A DNA stretch of 64,000 bases. Origin: CBDDEC01 sp965198045 (GTDB lineage: Bacteria; Chloroflexota; Dehalococcoidia; UBA2979). The notes below the pieces were generated by a model. The model worked only from the letters and a program-made list of their open reading frames with translations, had not been told where the DNA came from and did not search any database. This document shows positions 46,459 through 55,710 of this stretch, one piece after another (within the stretch, counting starts at the first letter, position 1; the number at the start of each line of letters is the position of its first letter). Location of the stretch: contig CBDAOL010000011.1 of the NCBI GenBank assembly GCA_965198045.1, positions 124,001 through 188,000 of the forward strand. Direction: 5' to 3'. The position numbers and the translations under genes were made by a program.

Positions 46459-47162
46459 CTCTCCTCGGCTCGTCTCGCGACGACGGCGTACCACGGGCGG
46501 TCGCTCGCCGGGACGTCCGAGACGGCGTGAACCGCGGTCAGTTCCTCGATCGTTACATCGTCGAATCCAGCGGCGCGGAACATCTCGGCGATGGGTGCCG
46601 TATCGCTGAGGGTCATCGCTGGGAGCTGGGCGCGCGTCTCGGGGCCGTAGGCCTCCTCGAACGGTCCCGGTTGAACCTCGGCGCCTTCCGAGAACCAGAA
46701 CGTATCGATGGCCACTACGCGGCCGCCGGGCCGGAGCAGGCCGCGCCAGTGCCGGAAGGCGTCGACCGGCGATCGCAGCGTCCACAGCAGGTGGCGGCAT
46801 GTGATCGCATCGAACGCAGCAAACTCGAAGCCCGGCGCAACTGCGTCGCGTTGCTCGAAGCGGATGTCGAGGTCGTGCTGCTGAGCGACATGCCGCGCCT
46901 GGGCGAGCATCTGCAGCGAGAGATCAGTCCCGGTCACGCGATGCCCCAATCCGGCGGCCACACGTGCGAGGTACCCCGTGCCCGTGCCGAGGTCGAGCAC
47001 GTCGGCGGGTGGCGGCGGCAGCAGGGACGCGACTGCGTCGACCCAGGCGCGAGCCTCGGCGCTATCGGCCGGCGGGACGTTGCCGGGTCGCGCCTCGTAG
47101 TCGGGCGCGGTCATGCTCCAGAAGGCGGTGATGCGTTCCTGCGCGCCATCCTCGAGTGTCAT
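46455..47162 (-). CDS. Class I SAM-dependent methyltransferase
   Basis: A 235-residue methyltransferase with a clean Rossmann core: VLDLGTGTGYLARVAAGLGH (motif I), VTGTDLSLQMLAQARHVAQQ, CRHLLWTLRSPVDAFRHWRG (motif IV/V) and LRPGGRVVAIDTFWF. The start is the ATG at 47162; the frame is open further upstream but there it overlaps the enoyl-CoA hydratase. Acceptor unknown. Probably cotranscribed with the hydratase. Confidence 0.87.
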   Translation of the reverse strand: MTLEDGAQERITAFWSMTAPDYEARPGNVPPADSAEARAWVDAVASLLPPPPADVLDLGTGTGYLARVAAGLGHRVTGTDLSLQMLAQARHVAQQHDLDIRFEQRDAVAPGFEFAAFDAITCRHLLWTLRSPVDAFRHWRGLLRPGGRVVAIDTFWFSEGAEVQPGPFEEAYGPETRAQLPAMTLSDTAPIAEMFRAAGFDDVTIEELTAVHAVSDVPASDRPWYAVVARRAEES

Positions 47163-47176
47163 GGTCGCGTCAGCCG

Positions 47177-47977
47177 CTACCGTCCCTCGAACTGGGCGGC
47201 GCGTTTCTCGAGGAAGGCCTGGCGGCCCTCGGTTACGTCGAAGCTGCGCGAGGCCTGGTTCTGGCCGGCCCACTCGAACTCGATTTGGCCGACGATGTCG
47301 GTGTACCAGCTGTGCTGCACATCTCGCTTGCTCCACATGTAGGACAGCGGCGGACCGCCGGCGAGCTGCCTGGCGACCTCCCACGCCTTGGCGTCCGGGT
47401 CGTCGTGCAGCGAGTTGGCGAGGCCGAGTGTGACCGTCTCCTCCGCGCCGATCTCCTCGCTGGTGTAGAGCAGCCCCAGCGCCTTGGCGCCGCCCACCAA
47501 CCGAGGCAGGAAGTACGTCAGCCCGCAGTCGGGCGCCAGCGCGCGGCGGGAGAACACCGTCAGGAAGCGGGCGTTCGGCCCGATGTAGCGGATGTCGAAC
47601 GAGGTGGCGAGGCCGAGACCGCCGCCGGCCGCCACGCCGTTGATCGAAGCGATGGTCGGCTTGTCGATGAGGGGCATCGCCGCGCCGACGGCCGACACGC
47701 CCATAGAGTCGCTCGCCGCCTCGGCCGGTGCGACCTCGGGGTTGGGGTAGGCGTCGTCGCCGGAGGAGAGGTCGGCGCCGGAGGAGAAGCCGCGGCCCTC
47801 GTGCGTCGCGAGCACGACTCTGACGTCCGGGTCACGCTGGAAGCGGCGGCCGAGCTCGATGATCTCCCAGAACGTCTGCGTGCGCATCGCGTTCAGCTTC
47901 TCGGGCCGGTTGATCTGCCAGTGCCCGATGCCGTCTTCGACGTCCACGATCAGGTCCTCGAAGTCCCCGTAGTGCAT
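47177..47977 (-). CDS. Enoyl-CoA hydratase/isomerase family protein
   Basis: A 266-residue crotonase-fold enzyme. The two oxyanion-hole segments are GFSSGADLSSG and SINGVAAGGGLGLATSFDIR, and the C-terminal helix IEFEWAGQNQASRSFDVTEG closes the fold. The usual catalytic Glu pair is partly replaced in this region (RALAPDCGLTYFLPR), so the exact reaction could be hydration, isomerisation or hydrolysis. The ATG at 47977 is preferred; an in-frame TTG 12 bases upstream is possible. Confidence 0.86.
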   Translation of the reverse strand: MHYGDFEDLIVDVEDGIGHWQINRPEKLNAMRTQTFWEIIELGRRFQRDPDVRVVLATHEGRGFSSGADLSSGDDAYPNPEVAPAEAASDSMGVSAVGAAMPLIDKPTIASINGVAAGGGLGLATSFDIRYIGPNARFLTVFSRRALAPDCGLTYFLPRLVGGAKALGLLYTSEEIGAEETVTLGLANSLHDDPDAKAWEVARQLAGGPPLSYMWSKRDVQHSWYTDIVGQIEFEWAGQNQASRSFDVTEGRQAFLEKRAAQFEGR

Positions 47978-48035
47978 CGCGCATCCCAATCTGCCCTCGG
48001 CGGGCGACTCGAGCCGATGGTAGCGCAGGCCGCGG

Positions 48036-48995
48036 CTACGACCGCACGAGGACGATCAGGAGGAAGGTGAGGTAGCAGGCGAGTAGGAACCCGCCCTCGA
48101 AGCGCGTGATGCGGCGCTGGCTGAACGCGATCGGCACCAGCAGCGCCGTGCTCAGGGCGAGCGCCAGCATCTCGAAGCTATAGAGGTCCTGTGTGAACTC
48201 GAGGGGCACGATCAGCGAAGCGACGGCGATCACGCCGAGCAGGTTGAAGATGTTCGAGCCGATCACGTTGGCGATCACGATCTCCGGCTCACGCCGCAGC
48301 GCCGCGATCACGCTGGTCGACACCTCTGGCAGGCTCGTGCCGACCGCGATGATCGATACGCCGATCGCCGCCTCCGACATCCCGAAGCGCTCGCCGAGGT
48401 CGGTCGCACCCACGACTGTCACGTTCGCGCCGATCGCGAGCGCGATCACCCCGGCCACGATCAGCGCGATCTGGATCACCAGGGCGCGCGTGTCGCGCTC
48501 GACGTTGGGCGCGCGCTGTTCCGCCTCCGCCTCGGCGGCGGCCGCCGCCTCGGGGAACACGCGCGGAGACATGCCGACGAAGCCGAGCAGGGCGAGGAAC
48601 ATGACGAACCCCTCCCAGCGCTCGAACGAGCCGTCCGCACCAAACGCGAGGACGGCCACCGTGGCGATCACCAGCACCGGGATCTCCCAGCGCAGCAGCC
48701 GCAGGTTGACGTTCATCGGGTATAGCAGGGCCGCCACCCCGAGCACGAGGGCGACGTTCGCCACGTTCGAACCGATGATGTTGCCGATCGCCACGCCCGA
48801 GGCGTCTCGCGATCCAGCGACCACGCTGACGACGAACTCGGGCGCCGAGGTGCCGAACGCGACGACGGTAGCGCCGACGACGATGCGGCTCATGCCGACC
48901 ATCAGGGCCAGCGCGACCGCCGACCGCACCACGAGCCAGGCGGCGCTGAGCAGCAGGATCAGCCCCACCGCCACGAGCACCAGTTCCATGAGCAT
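48036..48995 (-). CDS. Ca2+/Na+ antiporter (CaCA/YrbG-type)
   Basis: A 319-residue antiporter with the duplicated alpha repeats: VAFGTSAPEFVVSVVAGSRD in the first half and IIAVGTSLPEVSTSVIAALR in the second, each followed by GNIIGSNVANV and ANVIGSNIFNLLG. Ten to eleven membrane segments are visible with a short acidic loop (EAEAEQRAPNVERDT) between the halves. It extrudes calcium in exchange for sodium or protons. Confidence 0.9.
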   Translation of the reverse strand: MLMELVLVAVGLILLLSAAWLVVRSAVALALMVGMSRIVVGATVVAFGTSAPEFVVSVVAGSRDASGVAIGNIIGSNVANVALVLGVAALLYPMNVNLRLLRWEIPVLVIATVAVLAFGADGSFERWEGFVMFLALLGFVGMSPRVFPEAAAAAEAEAEQRAPNVERDTRALVIQIALIVAGVIALAIGANVTVVGATDLGERFGMSEAAIGVSIIAVGTSLPEVSTSVIAALRREPEIVIANVIGSNIFNLLGVIAVASLIVPLEFTQDLYSFEMLALALSTALLVPIAFSQRRITRFEGGFLLACYLTFLLIVLVRS

Positions 48996-49102
48996 GCAGC
49001 GAGGATGCGAGCCCGCCGAGACTTCGTCCAGCCAGCGCGCGGGTCAGAGCGCCAGCGGCGCTATCATCCTCGACGCCGCGAGCGACAGCGGAGGGGGTGG
49101 CG

Positions 49103-49567
49103 ATGGTCAACCAGCGCGAGCGCATTCAGCTCACCACCGAGGAGCAACGGGAGTTGATCGACGGCAGCCGCGTGATGCAGGTGGCCTCGATCAACCCCGA
49201 CGGTCGCCCGCACCTCGTGCCGATGTGGTTCGCGTTCGACGACGAGGGCGCGATCGTGTTCACCACCTACGGGCGGTCGCAGAAAATCCAGAACCTCGAG
49301 CGTGACCCACGTGTCACCCTCCTGTTCGAGACGGGCGACGCCTACAACCAGGTGCGTGGCCTCTCGATCGACGCCAGCGCCGAGGTCATTCGCGACCCCA
49401 GCGTCACCGCGGCCACGCTCGCCTTCGTCGGCGCCAGGCAGGCCGGACGGCCACGCCCGACAGCTCCGCCCGAAGGCGATCCGCCGCCGGTGGCGTACAA
49501 GCGCGTCACCGTCCGCATCCCCCTCGAGGGCCAGCGCGTGCGGTCCTGGGACCACCGCAAGCTCTAG
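49103..49567 (+). CDS. PPOX-class F420-dependent protein
   Basis: A 154-residue split-barrel protein of the pyridoxamine 5'-phosphate oxidase-like class. MQVASINPDGRPHLVPMWFA and VTLLFETGDAYNQVRGLSID match the F420/flavin-binding subgroup (TIGR03618-like). Such proteins reduce or bind deazaflavin and act on diverse substrates. The ATG at 49103 sits six bases after GGAGGGGG, favoured over the GTG at 49097. Confidence 0.83.
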   Translation: MVNQRERIQLTTEEQRELIDGSRVMQVASINPDGRPHLVPMWFAFDDEGAIVFTTYGRSQKIQNLERDPRVTLLFETGDAYNQVRGLSIDASAEVIRDPSVTAATLAFVGARQAGRPRPTAPPEGDPPPVAYKRVTVRIPLEGQRVRSWDHRKL

Positions 49568-49610
49568 CCATGCGCCGCGTACGACGATGCTGACCACCTC
49601 GAGGGCCCGC

Positions 49611-49904
49611 GTGAGCGAGCCCGCAACGAAGACCCCGGCTGAGGAGCGGACGCGCTCGCTCGACGAGACGCTGCCTCCGCACACCGTCGTACTCCACAAC
49701 GATGAGGTGAACGAGATGGCGTTCGTCGCGAGCGCGCTGATGCGGAGCGTCCCCGAACTGTCCGCCGAGCGCGCCGTCGAGGTGATGCTGGCCGCGCACG
49801 AGCACGGGCAGGCCGACGTGGTCAGTTGCCCCCTCGAACGGGCGGAGCTGTATCGAGATCGTCTGGAGTCGCGTGGATTGACCGCTACGATTTCCCGCGG
49901 ATAA
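49611..49904 (+). CDS. clpS: ClpS adaptor (short form)
   Basis: A 97-residue ClpS protein. The N-degron-binding core is TVVLHNDEVNEMAFVASALM, followed by SAERAVEVMLAAHEHGQADV and PLERAELYRDRLESRGLTAT, matching canonical ClpS in order and spacing; the usual DD of the binding pocket is ND here. The GTG at 49611 has GAGGG six bases upstream, so it is preferred to the ATG at 49587. Confidence 0.85.
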   Translation: MSEPATKTPAEERTRSLDETLPPHTVVLHNDEVNEMAFVASALMRSVPELSAERAVEVMLAAHEHGQADVVSCPLERAELYRDRLESRGLTATISRG

Positions 49905-49961
49905 CGGAGAATACGGGACTTCCCTCACGTAGACGCGGGCGGACTCGCCGAACATCCATGC

Positions 49962-50207
49962 ATGGGAAGAACATCGCGCTCGCTGCCTGACATCCTCGAC
50001 CGCCTGCCATGGTTCGACGACCTGACGGAGGACCATCAGGTCGAGCTGATGAACGTCACCGCCGACCACATCGCGATCGGCTCGCCGCTGAGCGAGTTCG
50101 TCGATGTGCTGCTGCACTGGTCAGAGGTCGCGCACGGCGATGCCAAGTGGTCGCGGCTCGACGTGCTGCGCGAGACCGGGATTCTCTCCTCAGACGCCCA
50201 GTTCTAG
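49962..50207 (+). CDS. Small hypothetical protein
   Basis: An 81-residue protein, MGRTSRSLPDILDRLPWFDD to the C-terminal SDAQF. Predicted to be mostly helical, with no signal peptide, membrane segment, Cys pair or named motif. It follows the short ClpS by 57 bases on the same strand, so it may share its message. I do not recognise the family. Confidence is moderate because no clear Shine-Dalgarno precedes the ATG. Confidence 0.55.
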   Translation: MGRTSRSLPDILDRLPWFDDLTEDHQVELMNVTADHIAIGSPLSEFVDVLLHWSEVAHGDAKWSRLDVLRETGILSSDAQF

Positions 50208-50228
50208 ACTGACGGCACGCCGCGGGCG

Positions 50229-51782
50229 CTACCGCGGAGCGCGCTCTTCGGAACGCTTCTCGTCGCGTTCCGGGCCCGACGCACCGGTGCCGTTGCCCAT
50301 GTAGTCGCGTCCGGGTCGCCTCGGTCGCGGCACGGCGACTGCTACACCGTCTCCGCCAGGGTCGCCGTTCGATGCTCGCTCGTCGGCAGTCGCCGGCCCG
50401 CGCGACGCGTCGTTCGTCGACCCTGCGAACGTCCTCGACGGTGGCGCGTTCGGCTCGGGTGCGGCGCGCACCGGGGCCGGCGACGCCCCGCTGCGCTTCG
50501 AGGGCTGTTGCACCATCAGCACCAGCACGGCTGCGATGGCCCAGCAGGCGCCGACGGCGAAGAACGCGCCGTAGTAGTTGTTGACGATGTCGAAGTACGC
50601 GGAGATCGCCAGCGGCCCACCCGCGCCCAGGAAGAGCGAGAACGGCATCGCCACGCTTCGCACCGCGCCCAGGTGGCGGCGGCCGAAGTAGCTGCCCCAG
50701 ATCGTCTCCTGCAACGGGATCTGCCCGCCGAACCCGAAGCCGATCGCCAGGAACCCCACGGTCAACATCGGAATCGAACCGGCCTGGGCGGCGATCACGA
50801 CGATCACCATGCCGATGCCCGACCCGATGAAGCCGATCGAGGCCAGCACCTTTGGCTCGAAGTAGTCAATCGTCCAGCCCCAGACCGGCTTCGAGACGAG
50901 CGCTGCGATGGAGATGGTCGAAGACATCACCGCAGCGGTGCTGCGCGTGAAGCCCTCGTCGGTGAGGAATGGGATCGTGTGCAGCAGGATCGCGCTGATG
51001 CCCACACCCCCGAAGCCGAAGGCGATCACGATCAGGTAGAGGCTGGAGGTGAGGAGCGCCTCGCCTCGGGTCAGCGAGTTGTCGTAGTCGGCACGCACCG
51101 TCGCCCCGGCCTCGCTCGCCATCTCCTCGTCGGAGCGGTTGTCCGGGTTGAGCCCCACGTCCTCGGGCTGCCGCCGCATCACCATCGCGGCCGGGTAGAC
51201 GCCGGCCCAGCAGACCACGGCGAGGACCCGCCAGGCGGCACGCCAGCCCCACTCGTCGATGAACCACGTCATGACCGGCGGGAAGACGACGCCGGCCAGC
51301 GAAACGCCGACCGCGGCGAAGGCGATGGCCCGCCCTCGCTTCTCGACGAACCACTTCGACAGCGTGACGTTGACAACGAGACTGCCGACGAGCGCCGCGC
51401 CGAGCGTGAAGGCGATGCCACGGAGGACGATCCACTGCCAGATCTGGGTGATCTCCGCGGTGGCGAACAGCGCCGCGCCGAGCACCGTGACGCCGATGAT
51501 CATCATCACGCGACCGCCGTAGCGATCGATGTAGACGCCGATGAAGAAGCCGACGAACACCATCAAGAAGCGACCGACGGTCTGGGCCAGCGCGAACTCG
51601 CTGCGGGTCCAGCCGAGGTCCTCCGTCATCGGCTTCAGGAACGCGCCCGAGACCGACATCTGTGAGCCGACGGCGATGAACTGCGCCACCATCGCGGCGC
51701 CGATGATCCAGTAGCCGTAGTAGAGGAGCGGGCGTCGCGACGCGCGGTCCGTGGCGGTCGCCGCTGCCGGATCGATGGCCAT
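50229..51782 (-). CDS. MFS transporter (OFA-like)
   Basis: A 517-residue MFS protein with about twelve membrane helices (GYWIIGAAMVAQFIAVGSQM opens helix 1; GVYIDRYGGRVMMIIGV carries motif A) and a long hydrophilic C-terminal tail of about 85 residues rich in Pro, Arg and Gly. The GFGFGGQIPLQETIWGSYFG segment is typical of the oxalate/formate-antiporter-like branch, though transport substrate is unknown. The tail is absent from most relatives and is probably disordered. Confidence 0.83.
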   Translation of the reverse strand: MAIDPAAATATDRASRRPLLYYGYWIIGAAMVAQFIAVGSQMSVSGAFLKPMTEDLGWTRSEFALAQTVGRFLMVFVGFFIGVYIDRYGGRVMMIIGVTVLGAALFATAEITQIWQWIVLRGIAFTLGAALVGSLVVNVTLSKWFVEKRGRAIAFAAVGVSLAGVVFPPVMTWFIDEWGWRAAWRVLAVVCWAGVYPAAMVMRRQPEDVGLNPDNRSDEEMASEAGATVRADYDNSLTRGEALLTSSLYLIVIAFGFGGVGISAILLHTIPFLTDEGFTRSTAAVMSSTISIAALVSKPVWGWTIDYFEPKVLASIGFIGSGIGMVIVVIAAQAGSIPMLTVGFLAIGFGFGGQIPLQETIWGSYFGRRHLGAVRSVAMPFSLFLGAGGPLAISAYFDIVNNYYGAFFAVGACWAIAAVLVLMVQQPSKRSGASPAPVRAAPEPNAPPSRTFAGSTNDASRGPATADERASNGDPGGDGVAVAVPRPRRPGRDYMGNGTGASGPERDEKRSEERAPR

Positions 51783-51863
51783 CGAGGTATCCCCGGCTGC
51801 TGTGCCGCTCCCTGACGCGAGGATACGCGCACCCTGACGTGCTCGTGAGGTTGCCTGCCCTCG

Positions 51864-52406
51864 TCAGCTCCGCGGGCGCAGCGGCCGCATCGCGAGCGCC
51901 TGGCGCCGCTCGTTGGCCGCTCGCAGCAACTCGTCGTCGCTCGTGATGAACCGCGACAGCGTCGCGGTCGAGATGTCGAGGTGCGGGGCAGCGTCGCTGA
52001 GACGCCACGCGCACGCCTCGACGAGGTCGAGCACGCAGGCGACGGTGGCGGGCCAGCGCGCGTCGCGCCGGCCCATCTCGATCCCGCGAGGGCGCAGCGC
52101 AGCGTCGAGGGGCGGAGGCGGCGTGTATCGCTCGAGGTTCACGGGCTCGCGCACGCCCAGCGCGATCCCGACGCGGAGGCGGCGCAGCGCACGGGCGCGG
52201 TTCTGGTGCTGCGAACGCGCCTCGAACGCCTGCGCGACCATGCCGGTCGGCGTGTGGCGTAGGCGCACCGCGGAGTCGGTGACGTTGCGATGCTGCCCGC
52301 CGGGCCCGCTGACGCGAAACCGATCGACCGCGCACTGCGCGAGCAGCGCACGGTCGTCGAGGTCGAGGTACGTGCGCCAGCCGGACGCCGCCGTGTCGTT
52401 CGCCAT
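51864..52406 (-). CDS. Stand-alone RF-1 domain (GGQ) peptide-release-factor-like protein
   Basis: A 180-residue protein with the release-factor GGQ motif at residues 36-38 in GPGGQHRNVTDSAVRLRHTP. Family members (ArfB/PrfH-like) hydrolyse peptidyl-tRNA without reading a stop codon. This protein lacks the codon-recognition domains of RF1/RF2 and has a basic, helical C-terminus with DISTATLSRFITSDDELLRA, which looks like a ribosome- or nucleic-acid-binding end. It would suit rescue of stalled ribosomes. Start at ATG 52406; a leaderless-type TACCGT precedes it. Confidence 0.75.
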   Translation of the reverse strand: MANDTAASGWRTYLDLDDRALLAQCAVDRFRVSGPGGQHRNVTDSAVRLRHTPTGMVAQAFEARSQHQNRARALRRLRVGIALGVREPVNLERYTPPPPLDAALRPRGIEMGRRDARWPATVACVLDLVEACAWRLSDAAPHLDISTATLSRFITSDDELLRAANERRQALAMRPLRPRS

Positions 52407-52413
52407 CGCCTCG

Positions 52414-52419
52414 ACGGTA
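52414..52419 (-). promoter_or_regulatory. Putative -10 box of a leaderless promoter (TACCGT)
   Basis: Read on the minus strand, TACCGT ends seven bases before the ATG at 52406. Confidence 0.4.
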
Positions 52420-52529
52420 GCGGACGGGCAGGCGGCGGTCGTGCGGGCTTGCGCCGTGAGGGTCAGCGACGGATCCTGATCGCCCGCCTCGGCGTTCGGC
52501 CGGATGGGCGACGGCAGCAGGAGCGGACC

Positions 52530-53588
52530 ATGCCTCGCGCGCAGATCATCGGTGGCACCGGCTACGGCGGCCTCGGCATCGTCGAGCTGATGCTCGGCCA
52601 CCCCGACTTCGAGATTGCATCGATCGTGGCACGTGAGGCCGCCGGGCGGCGCATGGACGAGGTCTATCCGCACCTCAGCGGCCGCTGCGAGCTGGAGGTG
52701 CAGGACGCGGCCACGGCCGCGGTCGGCGACGACTGCGATGTCGTCGTCTTCGCCACGCCGGATGGCGTCTCGCAGCAGTACGCGGAGGCGTTGCACAGCG
52801 GCGGGCGGCGCTTCATCGACTACAGCGGCGACTTCCGCTTCGCCTCGTCCGAGGAGTACGCGCGATACGCGCAGCGCCACCCCTCGATCAGTGGCGACGG
52901 CCACGCCGCGGTCGGGTTGCTGGGCGAGGCGGCGTACGGCGTCTCCGAGCTGAACGGCCCGGCGGTGGCCGAGGCCTCCATCGTCGGCAACCCCGGCTGT
53001 TACGCCGTCGGCATCATCCTCGGCCTCGCACCGCTCTACGCGGACGGGCTGATCGAGGGCGGCACGGTCCACGTCGACGGGCTCACCGGCTCCTCCGGCG
53101 CCGGCAAGAAGCCGGCCGCCGCGCAGCACTTCTCGCACCTCAACGACAACGTCGTGCCCTACCGCGTGCTCTCGCACCAGCACGTCGTCGAGGCGGAGCG
53201 CACGCTGGGCCAGCTCGGCGAGTCCACCGGCTCCGAGATTGACTTCATCCCACATCTCCTGGGCACGACGCGCGGCATCCTCAACACGATGCATGCGCAG
53301 CTTACCCGCCCGACCCCACGCGAGGCATTGCTCGAGCGCTACCGCGAGTACTTCGACGGCCACCCGTTCATCCGCATCCTCGACGAGTCGCCGACGCTCA
53401 AGGGGACGCTGGGCTCGAACTACTGCGATGTCTCGCTATTCACGGCCGGGGACGACTCGCGGGTAGTGGTCATGTCTTCGGTGGACAACCTGCTCAAAGG
53501 CCAGAGCGGCATGGCGATGCAGAACCTCAACCTGATGTTCGGCCTCGACCAGACCGCCGGCCTCGAACGCGGGCCGCTCTACCCGTAG
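52530..53588 (+). CDS. argC: N-acetyl-gamma-glutamyl-phosphate reductase
   Basis: A 352-residue ArgC. The Rossmann start QIIGGTGYGGLGIVELML, the catalytic Cys157 in IVGNPGCYAVG, and HLLGTTRGILNTMHAQL match the family. It performs the third step of arginine biosynthesis (or the equivalent step in the AmCP-dependent lysine pathway). No other arg or lys gene is present here, so its pathway partners are elsewhere. AGGAG before the ATG at 52530 sets the start. Confidence 0.92.
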   Translation: MPRAQIIGGTGYGGLGIVELMLGHPDFEIASIVAREAAGRRMDEVYPHLSGRCELEVQDAATAAVGDDCDVVVFATPDGVSQQYAEALHSGGRRFIDYSGDFRFASSEEYARYAQRHPSISGDGHAAVGLLGEAAYGVSELNGPAVAEASIVGNPGCYAVGIILGLAPLYADGLIEGGTVHVDGLTGSSGAGKKPAAAQHFSHLNDNVVPYRVLSHQHVVEAERTLGQLGESTGSEIDFIPHLLGTTRGILNTMHAQLTRPTPREALLERYREYFDGHPFIRILDESPTLKGTLGSNYCDVSLFTAGDDSRVVVMSSVDNLLKGQSGMAMQNLNLMFGLDQTAGLERGPLYP

Positions 53589-53686
53589 GCGGCACGCGCC
53601 AGACTTCGGCTGCGCATCACGTTTGTTAGCATCCCGGCCCAGCCGAGGGCGCCAAAACGGTGTCCGGCTGAACGTTGGGGGTATCG

Positions 53687-54004
53687 ATGTCACTGGCGGT
53701 AGTGACGGCATGGCGGATCAATCCCGGCCGGACGGCCGACTTCATGGAGGCGCTTGCCACCTCAGCCGGCATCGTGCGCCGGCATGGCGGGTCCGTTCGC
53801 GTGTTCCAGGCGACGGCAGCGGGCGAGAATACCGGCACGGTGAACTTCGTGATCGAGAGCGAGGACCGGCACGCGTGGGCGGACGTGTACGACGGACTGA
53901 TGGGGGACCCGGAGTGGCAGGCGCTGTTCTCAGACATGAACGCTGCCGACGCGCCCGGTGTCATCTTGAGCCAGTCACTGGCGAACGAGATCACACCTGA
54001 CTGA
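53687..54004 (+). CDS. Dimeric alpha-beta-barrel protein (ABM/NIPSNAP-like)
   Basis: A 105-residue protein with a ferredoxin-like alpha-beta pattern. SLAVVTAWRINPGRTADFME and TVNFVIESEDRHAWADVYDG followed by DPEWQALFSDM fit the antibiotic-biosynthesis monooxygenase or NIPSNAP-like dimers. No metal or flavin ligands are evident, so it could be a small monooxygenase or an isomerase-like protein. The ATG at 53687 has GGGGG in front. Confidence 0.6.
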   Translation: MSLAVVTAWRINPGRTADFMEALATSAGIVRRHGGSVRVFQATAAGENTGTVNFVIESEDRHAWADVYDGLMGDPEWQALFSDMNAADAPGVILSQSLANEITPD

Positions 54005-54057
54005 CGATCTCTTGTCGGACGAACTTCGAGGGGAGCCCGCGCGGTTCCTCTCGTGCG

Positions 54058-55509
54058 TTAGACCCGGTCGATCACCGGTTCGTCCGCCGGGCGGCCGCGC
54101 CATCGAGCGGAGTAGCGGCTCACCAGCAGTGCGAGGATGAGCAGAGCGATCGGTGCGACCGTGATCACGGGCATGACGCCGACAATGCCGGCGATCGCTC
54201 CGATCGCGAGCAGCGGCGGGATGGCGAGCCCGTCCTTGAACGTGCCGAGCAGCGCGAACACGCGCCCGTGGATCTCGTCGGGCACGTACTTGCCGATGTA
54301 CGTCTGCGTGGCCGCAGCCGCGATCGTCATGCCGAAGCCCAGGAACACTGAGATCTGTGCCGCCGTTTCGACGCGTGCGCCCACCCCCGGGATGTCGAGG
54401 GTGAGGCCGGCCGTGCGCTCGGTGACGTGGCCAATCAGCCCGAGCGCCGCCATCGCTGCACCCACGATCATGAACCCGAGGATCGCGGTCAGCCGCTCGC
54501 GCAGGATCTTGATCATCAGCGGGGCGAGCAGCAGTGCCACCAGCAGCCCCAGCGAGGCCGGGGCGAAGACGTAGAAGGCGTTGGCCGGGTCGACGTTGAG
54601 CGCGTCCTGCACGTACACCGGGCCGAGCACGCCGAGGACGACGCCGACCGTGCTCGCCATCGCCGCGAGCAGCAGCATCCAGAACGCCCCGGGCTCGGCG
54701 AACAGCCAGCCGACCGCCTCGCGCGTGGAGCGCCGGCGAGGGTGCACTTCCGGCGTCTCCTCGGGCGGCAGCTCCCGCCCGAGGCTGTCGAGACGCAGCT
54801 CCGCCTCCTCCTGGGCTCGCTGCGTCGGACGAAAGTCGAACGTGCGCGTCGCTGAGAGCAGGAACAGCACGCCGGCGAAGATGGTGACCGGGTTGACGCC
54901 CCACGCCCGCACGACCAGCGGCGCCAGCAGCGCCTTGCCCACCACCTCGCCCGCCGAGGAGGCCAGTGACAGGAACGAGTTGGCGGATGCGAGCTCGTCG
55001 TCACGAGCGACCAGCGGGACCGCCGAGGCCTCGGACGGCTGGGAGATCTGGTGGAGGGCGCGCACGGCGAAGATGACCAGCATCATGGCGCGCAACTCGG
55101 TGCCGATCCAGACCGGAATGGCAAAGCAGATCACGCCCATCGTGATGTAGGCGCCGGCCAGCGCGACGCGTTTCGGCAGAGCGTCCGCCACCGCGCCGCC
55201 GAACAGCCCCAGCACCACGCCCGGCAGCAGGAACGCGACGCCGATCAGCGCCGCGTCGAAGGAACTGCCACCGCCGCGCGCCGTGGCGATCAGCGTGGCG
55301 TAGAGCAGCGCCTGCAATGCGATGTCGCTGAGGAACCTCGACGCCATCAGAGCCTGGAACGAGATATCGCGCGCGATCGAGGTGGGCGGAACCACGAACC
55401 AGAGGACGCGGAAGACCCGCGCCTGACCGCGGTCGAGAGCGTCGTCGACGGCCTTAAGTGCCCGCCCAGCGGGCTCATCGAACTGCGGTGGCAGCGTCAT
55501 AGGTTCCAT
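54058..55509 (-). CDS. MFS transporter (MFS_3-type)
   Basis: A 483-residue MFS_3-type exporter. It starts with a 45-residue amphipathic N-terminus, has the motif VADALPKRVALAGAYITMGV after helix 2 and a large soluble loop in the middle (SLGRELPPEETPEVHPRRRS). The final charged RYSARWRGRPADEPVIDRV tail is cytoplasmic. An in-frame ATG at 55500, seven bases after a TAGGAT, may be the real start. Substrate unknown. Confidence 0.83.
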   Translation of the reverse strand: MEPMTLPPQFDEPAGRALKAVDDALDRGQARVFRVLWFVVPPTSIARDISFQALMASRFLSDIALQALLYATLIATARGGGSSFDAALIGVAFLLPGVVLGLFGGAVADALPKRVALAGAYITMGVICFAIPVWIGTELRAMMLVIFAVRALHQISQPSEASAVPLVARDDELASANSFLSLASSAGEVVGKALLAPLVVRAWGVNPVTIFAGVLFLLSATRTFDFRPTQRAQEEAELRLDSLGRELPPEETPEVHPRRRSTREAVGWLFAEPGAFWMLLLAAMASTVGVVLGVLGPVYVQDALNVDPANAFYVFAPASLGLLVALLLAPLMIKILRERLTAILGFMIVGAAMAALGLIGHVTERTAGLTLDIPGVGARVETAAQISVFLGFGMTIAAAATQTYIGKYVPDEIHGRVFALLGTFKDGLAIPPLLAIGAIAGIVGVMPVITVAPIALLILALLVSRYSARWRGRPADEPVIDRV

Positions 55510-55710
55510 CCTATCCGCTTCGCGATCGCCGCCCGGCGGTGGCGCGAGTTTTGACGCGTTCGTTATCTCTCAGCCAAACGAAACCGGCGTCCGGGACGTT
55601 CCACGAGTGAGACCGGGGGGCGGCTGCTGCCGTTCGCCCGTGCTCACAGCGTCGCCGCTGCCGGCGTCAACGATTCGCCGCTCTCGCCGGCAGCGCCCCC
55701 CTCGGCGCTT

